This document shows, one piece after another, positions 1 through 7,061 of a stretch of 8,612 nucleotides of DNA. Each line of letters begins with the position of its first letter. Position 1 is the stretch's first letter. The notes under the pieces are model-generated. The model saw only the letters and a program-made list of their open reading frames with translations, was not told the DNA's origin and did not search any database. The stretch spans positions 1 to 8,612 of the forward strand of contig DASVES010000494.1 in the NCBI GenBank assembly GCA_036380435.1. Direction: 5' to 3'. Position numbers and translations under genes: made by a program. This stretch comes from DASQDT01 sp036380435 (GTDB taxonomy: Bacteria > Acidobacteriota > Blastocatellia > Pyrinomonadales > Pyrinomonadaceae).

Positions 1-23
1 CAAAATTCGCGGCCGGGGAAACG

Positions 24-64
24 GGGCGCGGGCGCGACTCCAAATACTTGACGCGCCCGCGCCC
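24..64 (-). terminator. Hairpin terminator candidate behind the TonB-dependent receptor gene
   Basis: A perfect 13-bp inverted repeat, almost all G and C, has arms at 24-36 and 52-64 and a 15-nt AT-richer loop. It begins 6 nt past the receptor stop codon at 71-73. Position and stem strength fit a transcription terminator or 3'-end stabiliser. There is no long U-tract on the minus strand, only a short TTT after the stem, so classical Rho-independent termination is uncertain. The palindrome would also act on a transcript arriving from the left. Confidence 0.55.
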
Positions 65-70
65 GCTCAG

Positions 71-3000
71 TTAGAAGTTGAACTTCACCGCCAGTTGCAT
101 CTTGCGCCCGCCGCCGATGACGTTGCCGCCGACGAACCCGAAGCTGGCGCTGGAGGCGACGAGGTTGGCGTCCGAAGGCACGCCGAACGAGGGCGTATTT
201 GTCGCGTTCTGAGCCTCGATGCGGAACTCCACGTTGCGACTCTCGTCGAAGCGGATGCGCTTCTTGAGCGTCAGGTCGAGCGTGAAGAGGCGTGGGCCGG
301 TGAAGAAGTTGCGGCCGGTGTTGCCAAGTTCGCCCGCGGCCGGGGCGAAGAACTGGGCGCGCTGCTCCTCGGTGAAGATGAAGTTGCGGCCGCCCTCCAG
401 CACGATCCTGCCCATGTCGGGCGTGCAGCCGTTGCAGCTCACGGGCGACTGGTTGACCTGCGAGACGGAGTTGATGCCCGAGTAGATTGTGAAGGGCCGT
501 CCAGAGTACAAACGCACGATACCGGCCAGCTCGAAACCGCCGAGGATGCGGTCGGCCACGGGGCCGGCGTCGCTCATCCAGCGCCTCCCCTGTCCGAATG
601 GCAGATCCCATGTGAAGTAGCCCTGAATGGCATGGCGGCGGTCGAAGTCCGAGCGAGCGTAGTTAAGCTCGCGGTTGCGGATGTCGAAGGGCGTGTTGGC
701 CCCCGACTGTGCGGTGCCGCGGTTGGCGAGGGCGAGGGCCGGGTCGAAGGAGCGCGTGTCCTCACTCTTGGCGAGCGTATAGCTGACCTGGAAGCCGACG
801 CCGCGCGTGAAGCGGCGGCTGAGCTGAACCTCCAGCGCGTTGTAGCGCGAGCGGTCGTTGTTGTCGATGACGTTGACGGCGCCCGTGAACTGCGGGAATG
901 GTTGGAAGAAGAACGGGCTGAAGCCGTTGGTCACGAAGCGGTTGTTAAGCCTGGCGAGGAAGGCGGCCTGCGCGGCGCTGCCGGCGTCCACGATATTCGT
1001 CGCGATGGCGCCGCTCGGCGTAGTTACGTTGCCGCCCACGGCCTGACGCAGCAAAAACTGCGAGCCGGTTTCGCCGCCGGTCAGGCGCGAGTCGCCGGCG
1101 AGGAGTCGGTTGATGAGGAAGTTCGGGTTGGTGATGACGCCGGGGCGCGTCGCCGGGTCCTGAAGTTGACGGAAGGCGTCGAGGAAGCCGTTGTTGAAGA
1201 TGTCCACCTGATTAACGTCGTAGCCGCCGAAGAGCTTGCGGCCCTGCCGGCCGATGTAGTTGACCTCCAACACCGAGTTCCAGCCGACTTCGCGCTGGAC
1301 GCTGAAGCCGTACTGGTGCGTGCGCGGGTAGGTGAGCGAGGGGTCAACCACGTTCAGCGTGTTCTGGGAGAAGGCCGGCGGCGTGCGGAACGCGGTCGGC
1401 GTCGTGTCGTTGGCCGAAAGCGTGGGCAGCCCGTTGCGCACCAGCGCGTTGGCCGTGCCGCCGAAGGCGGAGTTGTTGGCCGACAGGGTGATGGCGCGCG
1501 TCAGCCCCGGCGCGCTCTGGAAGATGAACGAGGAGAAGACGAACGTGTTCGTGCGATCCCAGGCGAGACGGTAGTTGCCGCGCACCGAGGTCTTGCCGTC
1601 GCCGAACGGATCCCAGGCGAAGCCGACGGTCGGCGCGAGCTGCTTCAACGAGTCCTCGTAGAGCTTGCCCTCCGTAAAGCTGATCTGGTTGGTCGGCGTC
1701 TCGCCGAAGCGAACGGGCATGGAGGGGCGCAGGATGATGTCGTCGGGGGCGCGCGGGCTGAGGCGCATCTCCCAGCGGAGGCCGTAGTCGAACGTCAGGT
1801 TCGGGCGTGCCTTCCAGGTGTCCTGCCCGTAGAAGTCATACTCGGGGTACTCGGCCTTGTAGTTGAAGCGCGTGCCCGCTGGGGCGAAGGTCGAGTCGTC
1901 GGCGGCGACGAACGACTGCTCGATGCGTCCGATGCGTCCGAGGAGGTCGTTGATGAAGCTGTCGAGCCGCCCGCGGTCGGTGGTGTTGATGCCGGCGTTG
2001 GGGTTCGCGGTGGTGGCCCCCGGCAACGCCGCAGCACGCGTGCCGAAGCCTTCCGGCACGGCGTTGTCGCCGGTGCCGAGCCTGACGGTCTGCACCGTGA
2101 GGAAGCCGGCGACCGAGGTGCGGTCGTCAACGTGCTTCTGGAAGCGCAGGTTGGTGCCGAACTTCAGCGTGTGCGCCCCGTGCTGGTGCGAGAGGTTATC
2201 GACGATCTGGAAGGTCGTGATCTGGCGCGCGTTGTTGAGCGGCGCCTCGAAGTTGAGCGGGTCGGTCGGGAGGTTGAGGATGATCGGCGGGTTGGTGGTC
2301 GCGTTCGGGTCGGGGTTGGCGAAGCCGAAGGTGAAGCGGTTGAAGCCGACGACGAGTTCGTTGACGGTCGTCGGCGTGATCGTCGCGCGGTAGTTGACGG
2401 CGAGGTTGCGCGGCGTGCGCGTGGTGTCCACGTAGCAGGGGAAGCCGGGGAAGCGCGGCAGCCCGCCGTTGACGTTGTCGCAGCTCGTGGTTTGCGACCC
2501 GCGCGAGTAGCGGACGAACATCGAGTTGCGGTCGTTGAAGTTGTGGTCAATCTTGGTCGTGAAGTCGTACTGCCGCTCGGACTGCGGGGCGACGAAGCTG
2601 AAGCCGGCTGTGTTGAGGCCGTCGCCGAGGGTGAAATTGTTCGGCAGCGGCGTCAGCCCGATGAGGCGCGTTGTCGTCGCGTCGGGCGTGAGCGGGATGT
2701 TCGGGTTGCCCACGACGTTAAAGCTTCTGATGCAGTTCGCCGTCACGGTGGCCGAGCAGGTGGGCAGGAAGGGGACGCCGTTCTCGTCGATGACGCGGGT
2801 GTTGGCGCCCGTCACCGTGGCGTTGGCGTTAGCGCGGCCCAGGGCATAGCGGAAGATGCCGGCGCGCGCCTGCTCGGTGTAGACCGTGCGGTTGACGAAG
2901 AAAGCCTGAGTCGTGCGCAGCAGTTGCATGTTGACGAAGAAGAAGGTTTTGTTCTTGCCGCTGTAGACTACGGGGCCGCCCTCGCCGAAACGCGGGAGGT

Positions 3001-3910
3001 AGACGGGGCCGCCGACGGAGCCGCCGAAGATGTGCTGCACGAACTGCGGCTTGTCGGTCGGCACGCGCTCGCCACCCACGAGGCGCGTGTTGATGGTGTT
3101 GGCGTACTCGTTGGCGTGGAAGCGCGGCGTCTGGTAGAACTCGAAGAGGTTGCCGTGGAACTCGTTGGTGCCCGACTTCGTCACCAGAGAGACCTGCGCG
3201 CCCGAGGAGCGGCCGTTGTCGGCCGTGAAGTTGCTGGTCACAACCTGAAACTGCGTGATCGCGTCGGGGTTGGTTCTGATCGGAGTGAAGTTCGAGCCGC
3301 CGGCGCTCGTCTCGTTGATGTCGATGCCGTCAAGCGTGAAGTTGAAGGCGCGGTCGCGCGCGCCGTGGACGTGGACGCCGCCGCCCGTGTTGGCGTTCGG
3401 CACCACGCCGGGCTGGAAGTTGATGAACTCCAGCGGATTCCGGCCGCGGTTGCCGACGATGGGTAGCGCCTCCAGTGGCCGCTCCTCCACCGTGTTGCCG
3501 AAGTTGCCGGAGGTGGCCGTCTGGACGAGTTCGACGGCCGCATCCACCGTCACGGTCTCGGCGATGCTCCCGGCTTCGAGCGTCACGTCGATGGTCGCCG
3601 GCTGGTTGACGTTGACGGCGTTGTTCGGCGAGACGAACTTCTTGAAGCCGGTCTGCTCGACGGCGAGCGTGTAGGTGCCCGCCTGCACGGAGTCGAAGGT
3701 GTAGGCGCCGGTCGAGGTCGTCTGGGTGGTGAAGGCGACGGTGGTCGCCTCGCTCGTCAGCGTGACAGTCGCGTTCTGGACGGCCGCGCCCTGCGGGTCG
3801 AGCACGACGCCGGTCACGCGCGAGGTCGTTCCCTGCGCGGCGGCCACGGCGGCCAGCGAGAGCGAGAGCATTGCCACACGGAATAGACGGGGGAGACGGT
3901 TGAGTTTCAT
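71..3910 (-). CDS. Oar-like TonB-dependent receptor with carboxypeptidase-regulatory-like domain
   Basis: Outer-membrane beta-barrel protein of 1279 aa, probably a TonB-energised importer or an Oar-type surface protein; the substrate cannot be told from sequence. Residues 1-25 form a signal peptide (basic start, hydrophobic LSLSLAAVAAA, likely cleavage A25/Q26). Residues about 29-112 are a carboxypeptidase-regulatory-like beta-sandwich (VTGVVLDPQGAAV, then GAYTFDSVQAGTYTL). ETVTV at 119-122 resembles a TonB box. The plug follows to about residue 250, with HVHGARDRAFNFTLDGIDIN and VTKSGTNEFHG, both typical of this family. The rest is barrel and ends in MQLAVKFNF, with the C-terminal Phe expected for BAM-dependent insertion. 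The start is set by AGGAG (complement of 3918-3922), 7 nt before ATG. All six cysteines fall in three close pairs: 385/393, 477/492 and 1159/1162. The gene stands alone after a 662-nt non-coding gap and ends at a GC hairpin. No SusD-like partner is visible in the window. Family assignment is firm; function is inferred. Confidence 0.93.
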   Translation of the reverse strand: MKLNRLPRLFRVAMLSLSLAAVAAAQGTTSRVTGVVLDPQGAAVQNATVTLTSEATTVAFTTQTTSTGAYTFDSVQAGTYTLAVEQTGFKKFVSPNNAVNVNQPATIDVTLEAGSIAETVTVDAAVELVQTATSGNFGNTVEERPLEALPIVGNRGRNPLEFINFQPGVVPNANTGGGVHVHGARDRAFNFTLDGIDINETSAGGSNFTPIRTNPDAITQFQVVTSNFTADNGRSSGAQVSLVTKSGTNEFHGNLFEFYQTPRFHANEYANTINTRLVGGERVPTDKPQFVQHIFGGSVGGPVYLPRFGEGGPVVYSGKNKTFFFVNMQLLRTTQAFFVNRTVYTEQARAGIFRYALGRANANATVTGANTRVIDENGVPFLPTCSATVTANCIRSFNVVGNPNIPLTPDATTTRLIGLTPLPNNFTLGDGLNTAGFSFVAPQSERQYDFTTKIDHNFNDRNSMFVRYSRGSQTTSCDNVNGGLPRFPGFPCYVDTTRTPRNLAVNYRATITPTTVNELVVGFNRFTFGFANPDPNATTNPPIILNLPTDPLNFEAPLNNARQITTFQIVDNLSHQHGAHTLKFGTNLRFQKHVDDRTSVAGFLTVQTVRLGTGDNAVPEGFGTRAAALPGATTANPNAGINTTDRGRLDSFINDLLGRIGRIEQSFVAADDSTFAPAGTRFNYKAEYPEYDFYGQDTWKARPNLTFDYGLRWEMRLSPRAPDDIILRPSMPVRFGETPTNQISFTEGKLYEDSLKQLAPTVGFAWDPFGDGKTSVRGNYRLAWDRTNTFVFSSFIFQSAPGLTRAITLSANNSAFGGTANALVRNGLPTLSANDTTPTAFRTPPAFSQNTLNVVDPSLTYPRTHQYGFSVQREVGWNSVLEVNYIGRQGRKLFGGYDVNQVDIFNNGFLDAFRQLQDPATRPGVITNPNFLINRLLAGDSRLTGGETGSQFLLRQAVGGNVTTPSGAIATNIVDAGSAAQAAFLARLNNRFVTNGFSPFFFQPFPQFTGAVNVIDNNDRSRYNALEVQLSRRFTRGVGFQVSYTLAKSEDTRSFDPALALANRGTAQSGANTPFDIRNRELNYARSDFDRRHAIQGYFTWDLPFGQGRRWMSDAGPVADRILGGFELAGIVRLYSGRPFTIYSGINSVSQVNQSPVSCNGCTPDMGRIVLEGGRNFIFTEEQRAQFFAPAAGELGNTGRNFFTGPRLFTLDLTLKKRIRFDESRNVEFRIEAQNATNTPSFGVPSDANLVASSASFGFVGGNVIGGGRKMQLAVKFNF

Positions 3911-4169
3911 CGGAAGGCTCCTCGCGGTTGAAGATGGTTAACGACAGTACTTCAAAAAAAGATTACGCACGGATAAGCGGGACTGGCGCGGCGACGCGGA
4001 CTGCGGGCGCGCGTGGCTCGCGCTCGGTTGCGTCACGGGCGCTGGCGGTCGAACCCCTCGCGCCCGAAGAGGCAAGCATGTTCGCGGCGGGGTCACGCCG
4101 TAGGAAAAGAACCCGCTGTGTGTCAGTTACTGCAAGTGTGGCTGGGCAGCGCCCTCTGCTAAAGCGTCT

Positions 4170-4240
4170 GCTTTTATTTTAGGTTTACGGGACGCCATAA
4201 GGGAAACTAAAAATTCTTATCACTGAGATAACAGCTTCTG
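4170..4240 (-). promoter_or_regulatory. AT-rich candidate promoter region for the receptor gene
   Basis: This is the most AT-rich stretch upstream of the receptor in otherwise GC-rich DNA. On the minus strand TAAAAT (complement of 4176-4181) matches 5 of 6 bases of a sigma-70 -10 box. The best -35-like hexamer, TTTCCC at 19 bp spacing, is poor. Upstream of it, TTATC-TCAGT-GATAA forms a small inverted repeat that could be an operator. If used, the receptor mRNA would have a leader of about 260 nt. A second AT-rich patch at 4326-4350 (minus-strand GATAAT) is an alternative site. Confidence 0.25.
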
Positions 4241-4267
4241 ATGTATCGAGAAGACCCGCCGTCGGCC

Positions 4268-4309
4268 CCCGACGCGTCCGGGAAGTGTCGGATCGAACGG
4301 CGCGTCGGG
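4268..4309. repeat. 9-bp GC-rich inverted repeat in the receptor upstream region
   Basis: CCCGACGCG at 4268-4276 is the exact reverse complement of CGCGTCGGG at 4301-4309, with a 24-nt loop. It lies between the two AT-rich patches. It could fold in a leader RNA or be a protein-binding site. In DNA this rich in G and C, a 9-bp match at short distance can also arise by chance. Confidence 0.35.
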
Positions 4310-4469
4310 CCACGGGCGCGCGTCGGCCGATTGAGTTTTTTATTATCACGCAATCATTGTTCCAGCAAGCCGGTAGAACTAAAGAGCGGCTTTCGCGCAA
4401 CCGCCTCCGCTCCGCGTTACGAAAAAATGGATGACCCTATTGTTTTTTGGATAATCGGCGACTCGCAGG

Positions 4470-4548
4470 GAACACGGATTGGACGGAGGCGACGGATGTC
4501 CACGGATTACATCTGTGTCAATCCGTCGCATCCGTCTTATCCGTGTTC
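4470..4548. repeat. 79-bp imperfect palindrome of ACGGAT units (interspersed-repeat candidate)
   Basis: Arms 4470-4507 and 4511-4548 pair in 31 of 38 positions around a 3-nt loop; two of the seven mismatches are G-T wobbles. The left arm holds four ACGGAT-like units starting at 4474, 4483, 4492 and 4502. The right arm holds four ATCCGT-like units at 4511, 4521, 4530 and 4539, giving 9-10 bp spacing, close to one helical turn. It lies 24 nt beyond the homoserine dehydrogenase stop, the usual place for intergenic palindromic repeats that act as mRNA 3' ends. No T-tract follows on the minus strand, so it is not a standard intrinsic terminator. Similar short ATCCGTG-type intergenic repeats occur in other bacterial genomes; membership in such a family is inference. 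Confidence 0.8.
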
Positions 4549-4572
4549 TGTCTTCATGCCGGTTCGGGTCGT

Positions 4573-5598
4573 CTACATTTCCCGCACGGCGTTGATGAAG
4601 TCGGCGAGGCATCCGTAGGCGGTGCTGCGATTGTCCGCGCCGTCCTCGATGAGCGTCAGGGCCGGCACCACGTCGAGTTCGAATCGCGCGGCCATCGACG
4701 AGCCGGAGAGCTTCGAGAACGGGTCTTCGGGCGCGAGCGGCTGCGGCCCGACGGAGGCGTGCAACCGTCCGTCGGCCCCGCGTCGGGCGCGTGCGACGAT
4801 GCGGAGCGGGGCGCCGGCGCGCTTCGCCGCGCGCACGTCTTCCGCGTCGAGCCCGCGAATACCTTCGCGCCGCACGTCGCCGAGCTTGAGGCGGGCGTCC
4901 ATCAACACGTTGGCGAGCGCGCAGATTTTCACGGCCGCGTCCCACCCGTCAACGTCGTTCGACGGGTCGGTCTCGGCCAGTCCCAACTCCTGCGCGCGCC
5001 GCACGCCCTCGTCAAACGTCGCACCTTCCTCAATCGCTTCGAGGATCACCGAGCTGGTGGCGTTCAGGAGGCCGCGCACGGAAAGGAGCCGCGCCGCGGG
5101 GAGCGACGCGCGAAAGAGCGAGAAGATGGGCAGGCAGTCGGCGACGGCCGACTCGAACATGAAGCGACGGCCGCGCTTGCGCGCCAGAGCGTCCAACTCC
5201 TCGAAGGCGTGGACGACCGGCCCCTTGTTGGCCGTGACGGCGTGCGCCCCGCGCTCAAGAGCCGCGCGGATGTGGGAGACGGCCGGCTCGCCCGCGTGCG
5301 TGTCGAGGGAGGTATTCTCAAAGAGCACTTCGGTGCGCGCGGCGTCGAGCCATTCGCCCACGTCCTTCGGCTCACTACCGACGCGCGCACGCAGCTCTCC
5401 CGATTCCAGCTCGGCGTCGTCGAAGCCTTCGGGCGCGATGAGCCAGCCCATGCGGCGCGTCGCCACGCCCGTGACGCGCCACTCGATGCCGTACTGGTCG
5501 CGCATCTCGTCGCGCTTCTCGACGAGCAGACGGGCCAGGGCGCGGCCGACGTTTCCGAACCCGAGCAGGCAGAGGTTGTAAGTTTTCAGCGAAGACAT
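4573..5598 (-). CDS. hom: Homoserine dehydrogenase, short form without ACT domain
   Basis: Cytosolic NAD(P)-dependent oxidoreductase (341 aa) that reduces L-aspartate-4-semialdehyde to L-homoserine, the branch toward threonine and methionine. The Rossmann nucleotide-binding loop is GFGNVG at residues 13-18. TANKGPV (122-128) carries the conserved Lys125. Glu209, Asp220 and Lys224, in ETDPSNDVDGWDAAVK, have the same spacing as the catalytic Glu208/Asp219/Lys223 of the yeast enzyme. The protein stops soon after the catalytic domain (STAYGCLADFINAV), so the roughly 90-residue ACT domain that gives threonine feedback in longer bacterial enzymes is absent. The substrate loop reads SAVADCLPI, with Cys155 where a Gly is usual. 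The start has only a distant Shine-Dalgarno, AGAGGA 12 nt upstream (complement of 5611-5616). It sits 95 nt after the hydrolase stop, across a hairpin, and I see no convincing promoter of its own. No other threonine-pathway gene is adjacent. Confidence 0.93.
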   Translation of the reverse strand: MSSLKTYNLCLLGFGNVGRALARLLVEKRDEMRDQYGIEWRVTGVATRRMGWLIAPEGFDDAELESGELRARVGSEPKDVGEWLDAARTEVLFENTSLDTHAGEPAVSHIRAALERGAHAVTANKGPVVHAFEELDALARKRGRRFMFESAVADCLPIFSLFRASLPAARLLSVRGLLNATSSVILEAIEEGATFDEGVRRAQELGLAETDPSNDVDGWDAAVKICALANVLMDARLKLGDVRREGIRGLDAEDVRAAKRAGAPLRIVARARRGADGRLHASVGPQPLAPEDPFSKLSGSSMAARFELDVVPALTLIEDGADNRSTAYGCLADFINAVREM

Positions 5599-5631
5599 TT
5601 GTCCCGAGCGTCCTCTTATGTCAGGGGATGA

Positions 5632-5666
5632 GGAAAGAGGCGCGCTCCGGGCGCGCGCCTCTTTCC
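5632..5666 (-). terminator. Perfect 14-bp hairpin between hydrolase and homoserine dehydrogenase genes
   Basis: Arms 5632-5645 and 5653-5666 are exact reverse complements around a 7-nt loop. The inner stem is GCGCGC and the outer end is GGAAAG/CTTTCC. It starts 27 nt past the hydrolase stop and ends 33 nt before the homoserine dehydrogenase start. It is probably the hydrolase terminator. The only pyrimidine-rich run is in the outgoing arm (CTCTTTCC), with no separate U-tract, so partial readthrough into the next gene is possible. Confidence 0.6.
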
Positions 5667-5693
5667 GTGCGTCACATCATCCCGGCCGCAACG

Positions 5694-7007
5694 CTATGGC
5701 TGCGGGAACGGCGGGGGCGTGAAGTTGGGAACGAACCCCAGCGCCGCGGGGAAGCTGGCGGGCGTCGGGCGCACGCCGGTCTTCACCCAGTTCTCGATGG
5801 CGGCGACGGACGCGAAGAGCTGTTGCGGCGTGAAGTCACAGTGGCCGATCTGGCCGGGCACGACGCCGAGCTGGCTGCCGCTCGTGTAGACCTGAAACAG
5901 GCGGTCGGCGCGCCCCGCCGCCTCGACCGTCTCGCGGTAGGCCGACTCCTGCGTGACGACGACGAGGCCGTCAACGATGGTGTGCAGCGTGAGCACGGGG
6001 TGCTTGATCTTGCCGCTGTAGTCGGCGTTGCGCTCCACGTAGTTGCGTGAATGGTTAGGCGCGGAGACGTTCGTCCGCGCGTTCATCGCGGCGAGCCACG
6101 CGTCGGCGACGGCCGGGCTGACGCCGAAGCTCTGGAGGTACGCCTTCTCGGCGGGCGTCAGGCTGTAGGTGTGGTTCAGGTTCTGCACGACGGGGCCGCC
6201 CGCGCGCCTCTCTAACTCGGCCCGTGCCTCGGTGGCGAAGAACATGTCGGTCAAAAGCCAGCCGGGGTAGAAGAACGGCGGGGGCGGCGGCTGGATGCCG
6301 CGGCCGGGATTGCCGATGACGAGGCGGACAAACTCGAACTTCCCGAAGTTGAGCGGGTTGCCGATCTCCGCCAGAAGCTTCGGGCGCACGTCCGTCTCGA
6401 AGTCTATGTCGTCGCGCGCGTCGCCGACCTCGCCCCAGGTCGAGGGCGCGCCGAAGACGGTGTCGTAGGCGAGCCACAGGTCGGCCGAGCTGTCCCAGGT
6501 GCGCGTCGCGCCGGCGCCGCCGGCGCACGCCGCAATCGCGCCGTCGTAGACGCCGCCGAAGTGTTCCATGCTCTTGAGAGTGATGAAGGAACCGAGCGAG
6601 AAGCCCCAGATGATCGTGCGGTCGGGCTTCGTGACGTAGGCGCGGAAATAGTTCACGAGGTTTTTCATGTCCTGCACGCCCTCCTCGACGGCCCACCCGT
6701 TGTCGCGGTAGGCCGAGCCGGCGAGGGCGTAGCCTTGCGCGAGCAGCGCGGGGTCGAGCGCGGGGTTCGGGGAGGCGTCGGCCGTGCGGTTATCCACCTC
6801 GCCGGGGTGGTCGGCCTTGTCGCGGTAGCCGTGCGCGAACACCAGCAGCGTCCCGTTCCAGGCGGCCGGCACCTTGATGCGGTAGGGCGCGCCGCCTATC
6901 TCGCCCTGGAGGTCGAGCGGCCCGACCTGATCGGCCGCGTGGGCCGAGAACGAAAAGGCGAAGAGCAGCGACAGGAAGAGGACGAAGGTCGGGGGTTTTC
7001 TGTGCAT
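5694..7007 (-). CDS. Exported alpha/beta-hydrolase, uncharacterised family
   Basis: Predicted secreted or periplasmic serine hydrolase of 437 aa; the substrate is unknown. The first 24 residues are a clear signal peptide (MHRKPP, hydrophobic FVLFLSLLFAFSFS, AHA before Ala25). Fold motifs in order: FAHGY at 57-61 as oxyanion-hole HG, GFSLG at 135-139 with nucleophile Ser137, TIVDG with probable acid Asp346, and GHCDF with probable His389. Residues about 170-330 between strand core and acid form a large insert or cap, with a proline run (239-244) before FFYPGW. The C-terminus is also Pro/Phe-rich. Esterase, feruloyl-esterase-like or peptidase activity would all fit. The frame stays open upstream to 7442, but ATG 7007 is chosen because it begins the signal peptide, follows GGAGGAA, and avoids overlapping the acetyltransferase gene. 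A hairpin follows the stop. Confidence 0.85.
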   Translation of the reverse strand: MHRKPPTFVLFLSLLFAFSFSAHAADQVGPLDLQGEIGGAPYRIKVPAAWNGTLLVFAHGYRDKADHPGEVDNRTADASPNPALDPALLAQGYALAGSAYRDNGWAVEEGVQDMKNLVNYFRAYVTKPDRTIIWGFSLGSFITLKSMEHFGGVYDGAIAACAGGAGATRTWDSSADLWLAYDTVFGAPSTWGEVGDARDDIDFETDVRPKLLAEIGNPLNFGKFEFVRLVIGNPGRGIQPPPPPFFYPGWLLTDMFFATEARAELERRAGGPVVQNLNHTYSLTPAEKAYLQSFGVSPAVADAWLAAMNARTNVSAPNHSRNYVERNADYSGKIKHPVLTLHTIVDGLVVVTQESAYRETVEAAGRADRLFQVYTSGSQLGVVPGQIGHCDFTPQQLFASVAAIENWVKTGVRPTPASFPAALGFVPNFTPPPFPQP

Positions 7008-7015
7008 TTTTTGTG

Positions 7016-7022
7016 TTCCTCC
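7016..7022 (-). promoter_or_regulatory. Ribosome-binding site that fixes the hydrolase start
   Basis: The minus strand reads GGAGGAA here, followed by 8 nt (ACACAAAA-like, A-rich) and ATG at 7007. This strong Shine-Dalgarno directly before the signal-peptide Met excludes the upstream in-frame starts that would overlap the acetyltransferase gene. Confidence 0.85.
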
Positions 7023-7061
7023 AGCAAGGGATTTCGGGCAAGTTCGGGGCGCCGGCGACGA

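Larger units (their letters stand above)
3911..4572. other. 662-nt non-coding region between homoserine dehydrogenase and the receptor gene
   Basis: Open frames exist on both strands but none encodes a recognisable protein, and several are merely GC-rich shadows. From the right: 24 nt of spacer after the homoserine dehydrogenase stop, the ACGGAT palindrome (4470-4548), an AT-richer patch around 4326-4350, a GC-rich stretch with a 9-bp inverted repeat (4268-4276/4301-4309), a second AT-rich patch (4171-4240), a GC-rich segment with no obvious signal, a partial repeat-like motif at 3961-3977, and the receptor ribosome-binding site. I found no tRNA, no cobalamin-type box and no clear leader peptide. 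It probably holds the receptor promoter and a long 5' leader. Confidence 0.6.

Noticed and set aside
1922..1939. Tandem 9-bp repeat (GATGCGTCC twice) inside the receptor gene
   Set aside because: It is in frame and encodes GRIGRI at residues 658-663; a short in-gene duplication with no sign of further repeats.
95..3466. Very long plus-strand open frame (1123 codons) antisense to the receptor gene
   Set aside because: Its translation is a low-complexity mix of Ala, Val, Arg, Glu and Gly with no domain, as expected for the antisense of a GC-rich gene. The minus-strand frame has a signal peptide, known domains and a ribosome-binding site.
4040..4070. GGTTCGACC on the minus strand, resembling a tRNA T-loop
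   Set aside because: The flanking bases do not form the 5-bp T stem, and no acceptor or anticodon arm can be placed around it.
4185..4400. Possible 71-codon minus-strand gene in the non-coding region
   Set aside because: No recognisable motif, no good ribosome-binding site seen, and composition like its GC-rich surroundings; I cannot support it.
4470..4548. CRISPR array, because ACGGAT units recur at regular spacing
   Set aside because: Units are only 6 bp, spacing is 3-4 bp, and half of them are inverted, which forms a palindrome rather than direct repeats with unique spacers.
4447..5631. Plus-strand open frame antisense to homoserine dehydrogenase
   Set aside because: It is the shadow of a well-supported enzyme gene and runs through the palindromic repeat, with no protein features.
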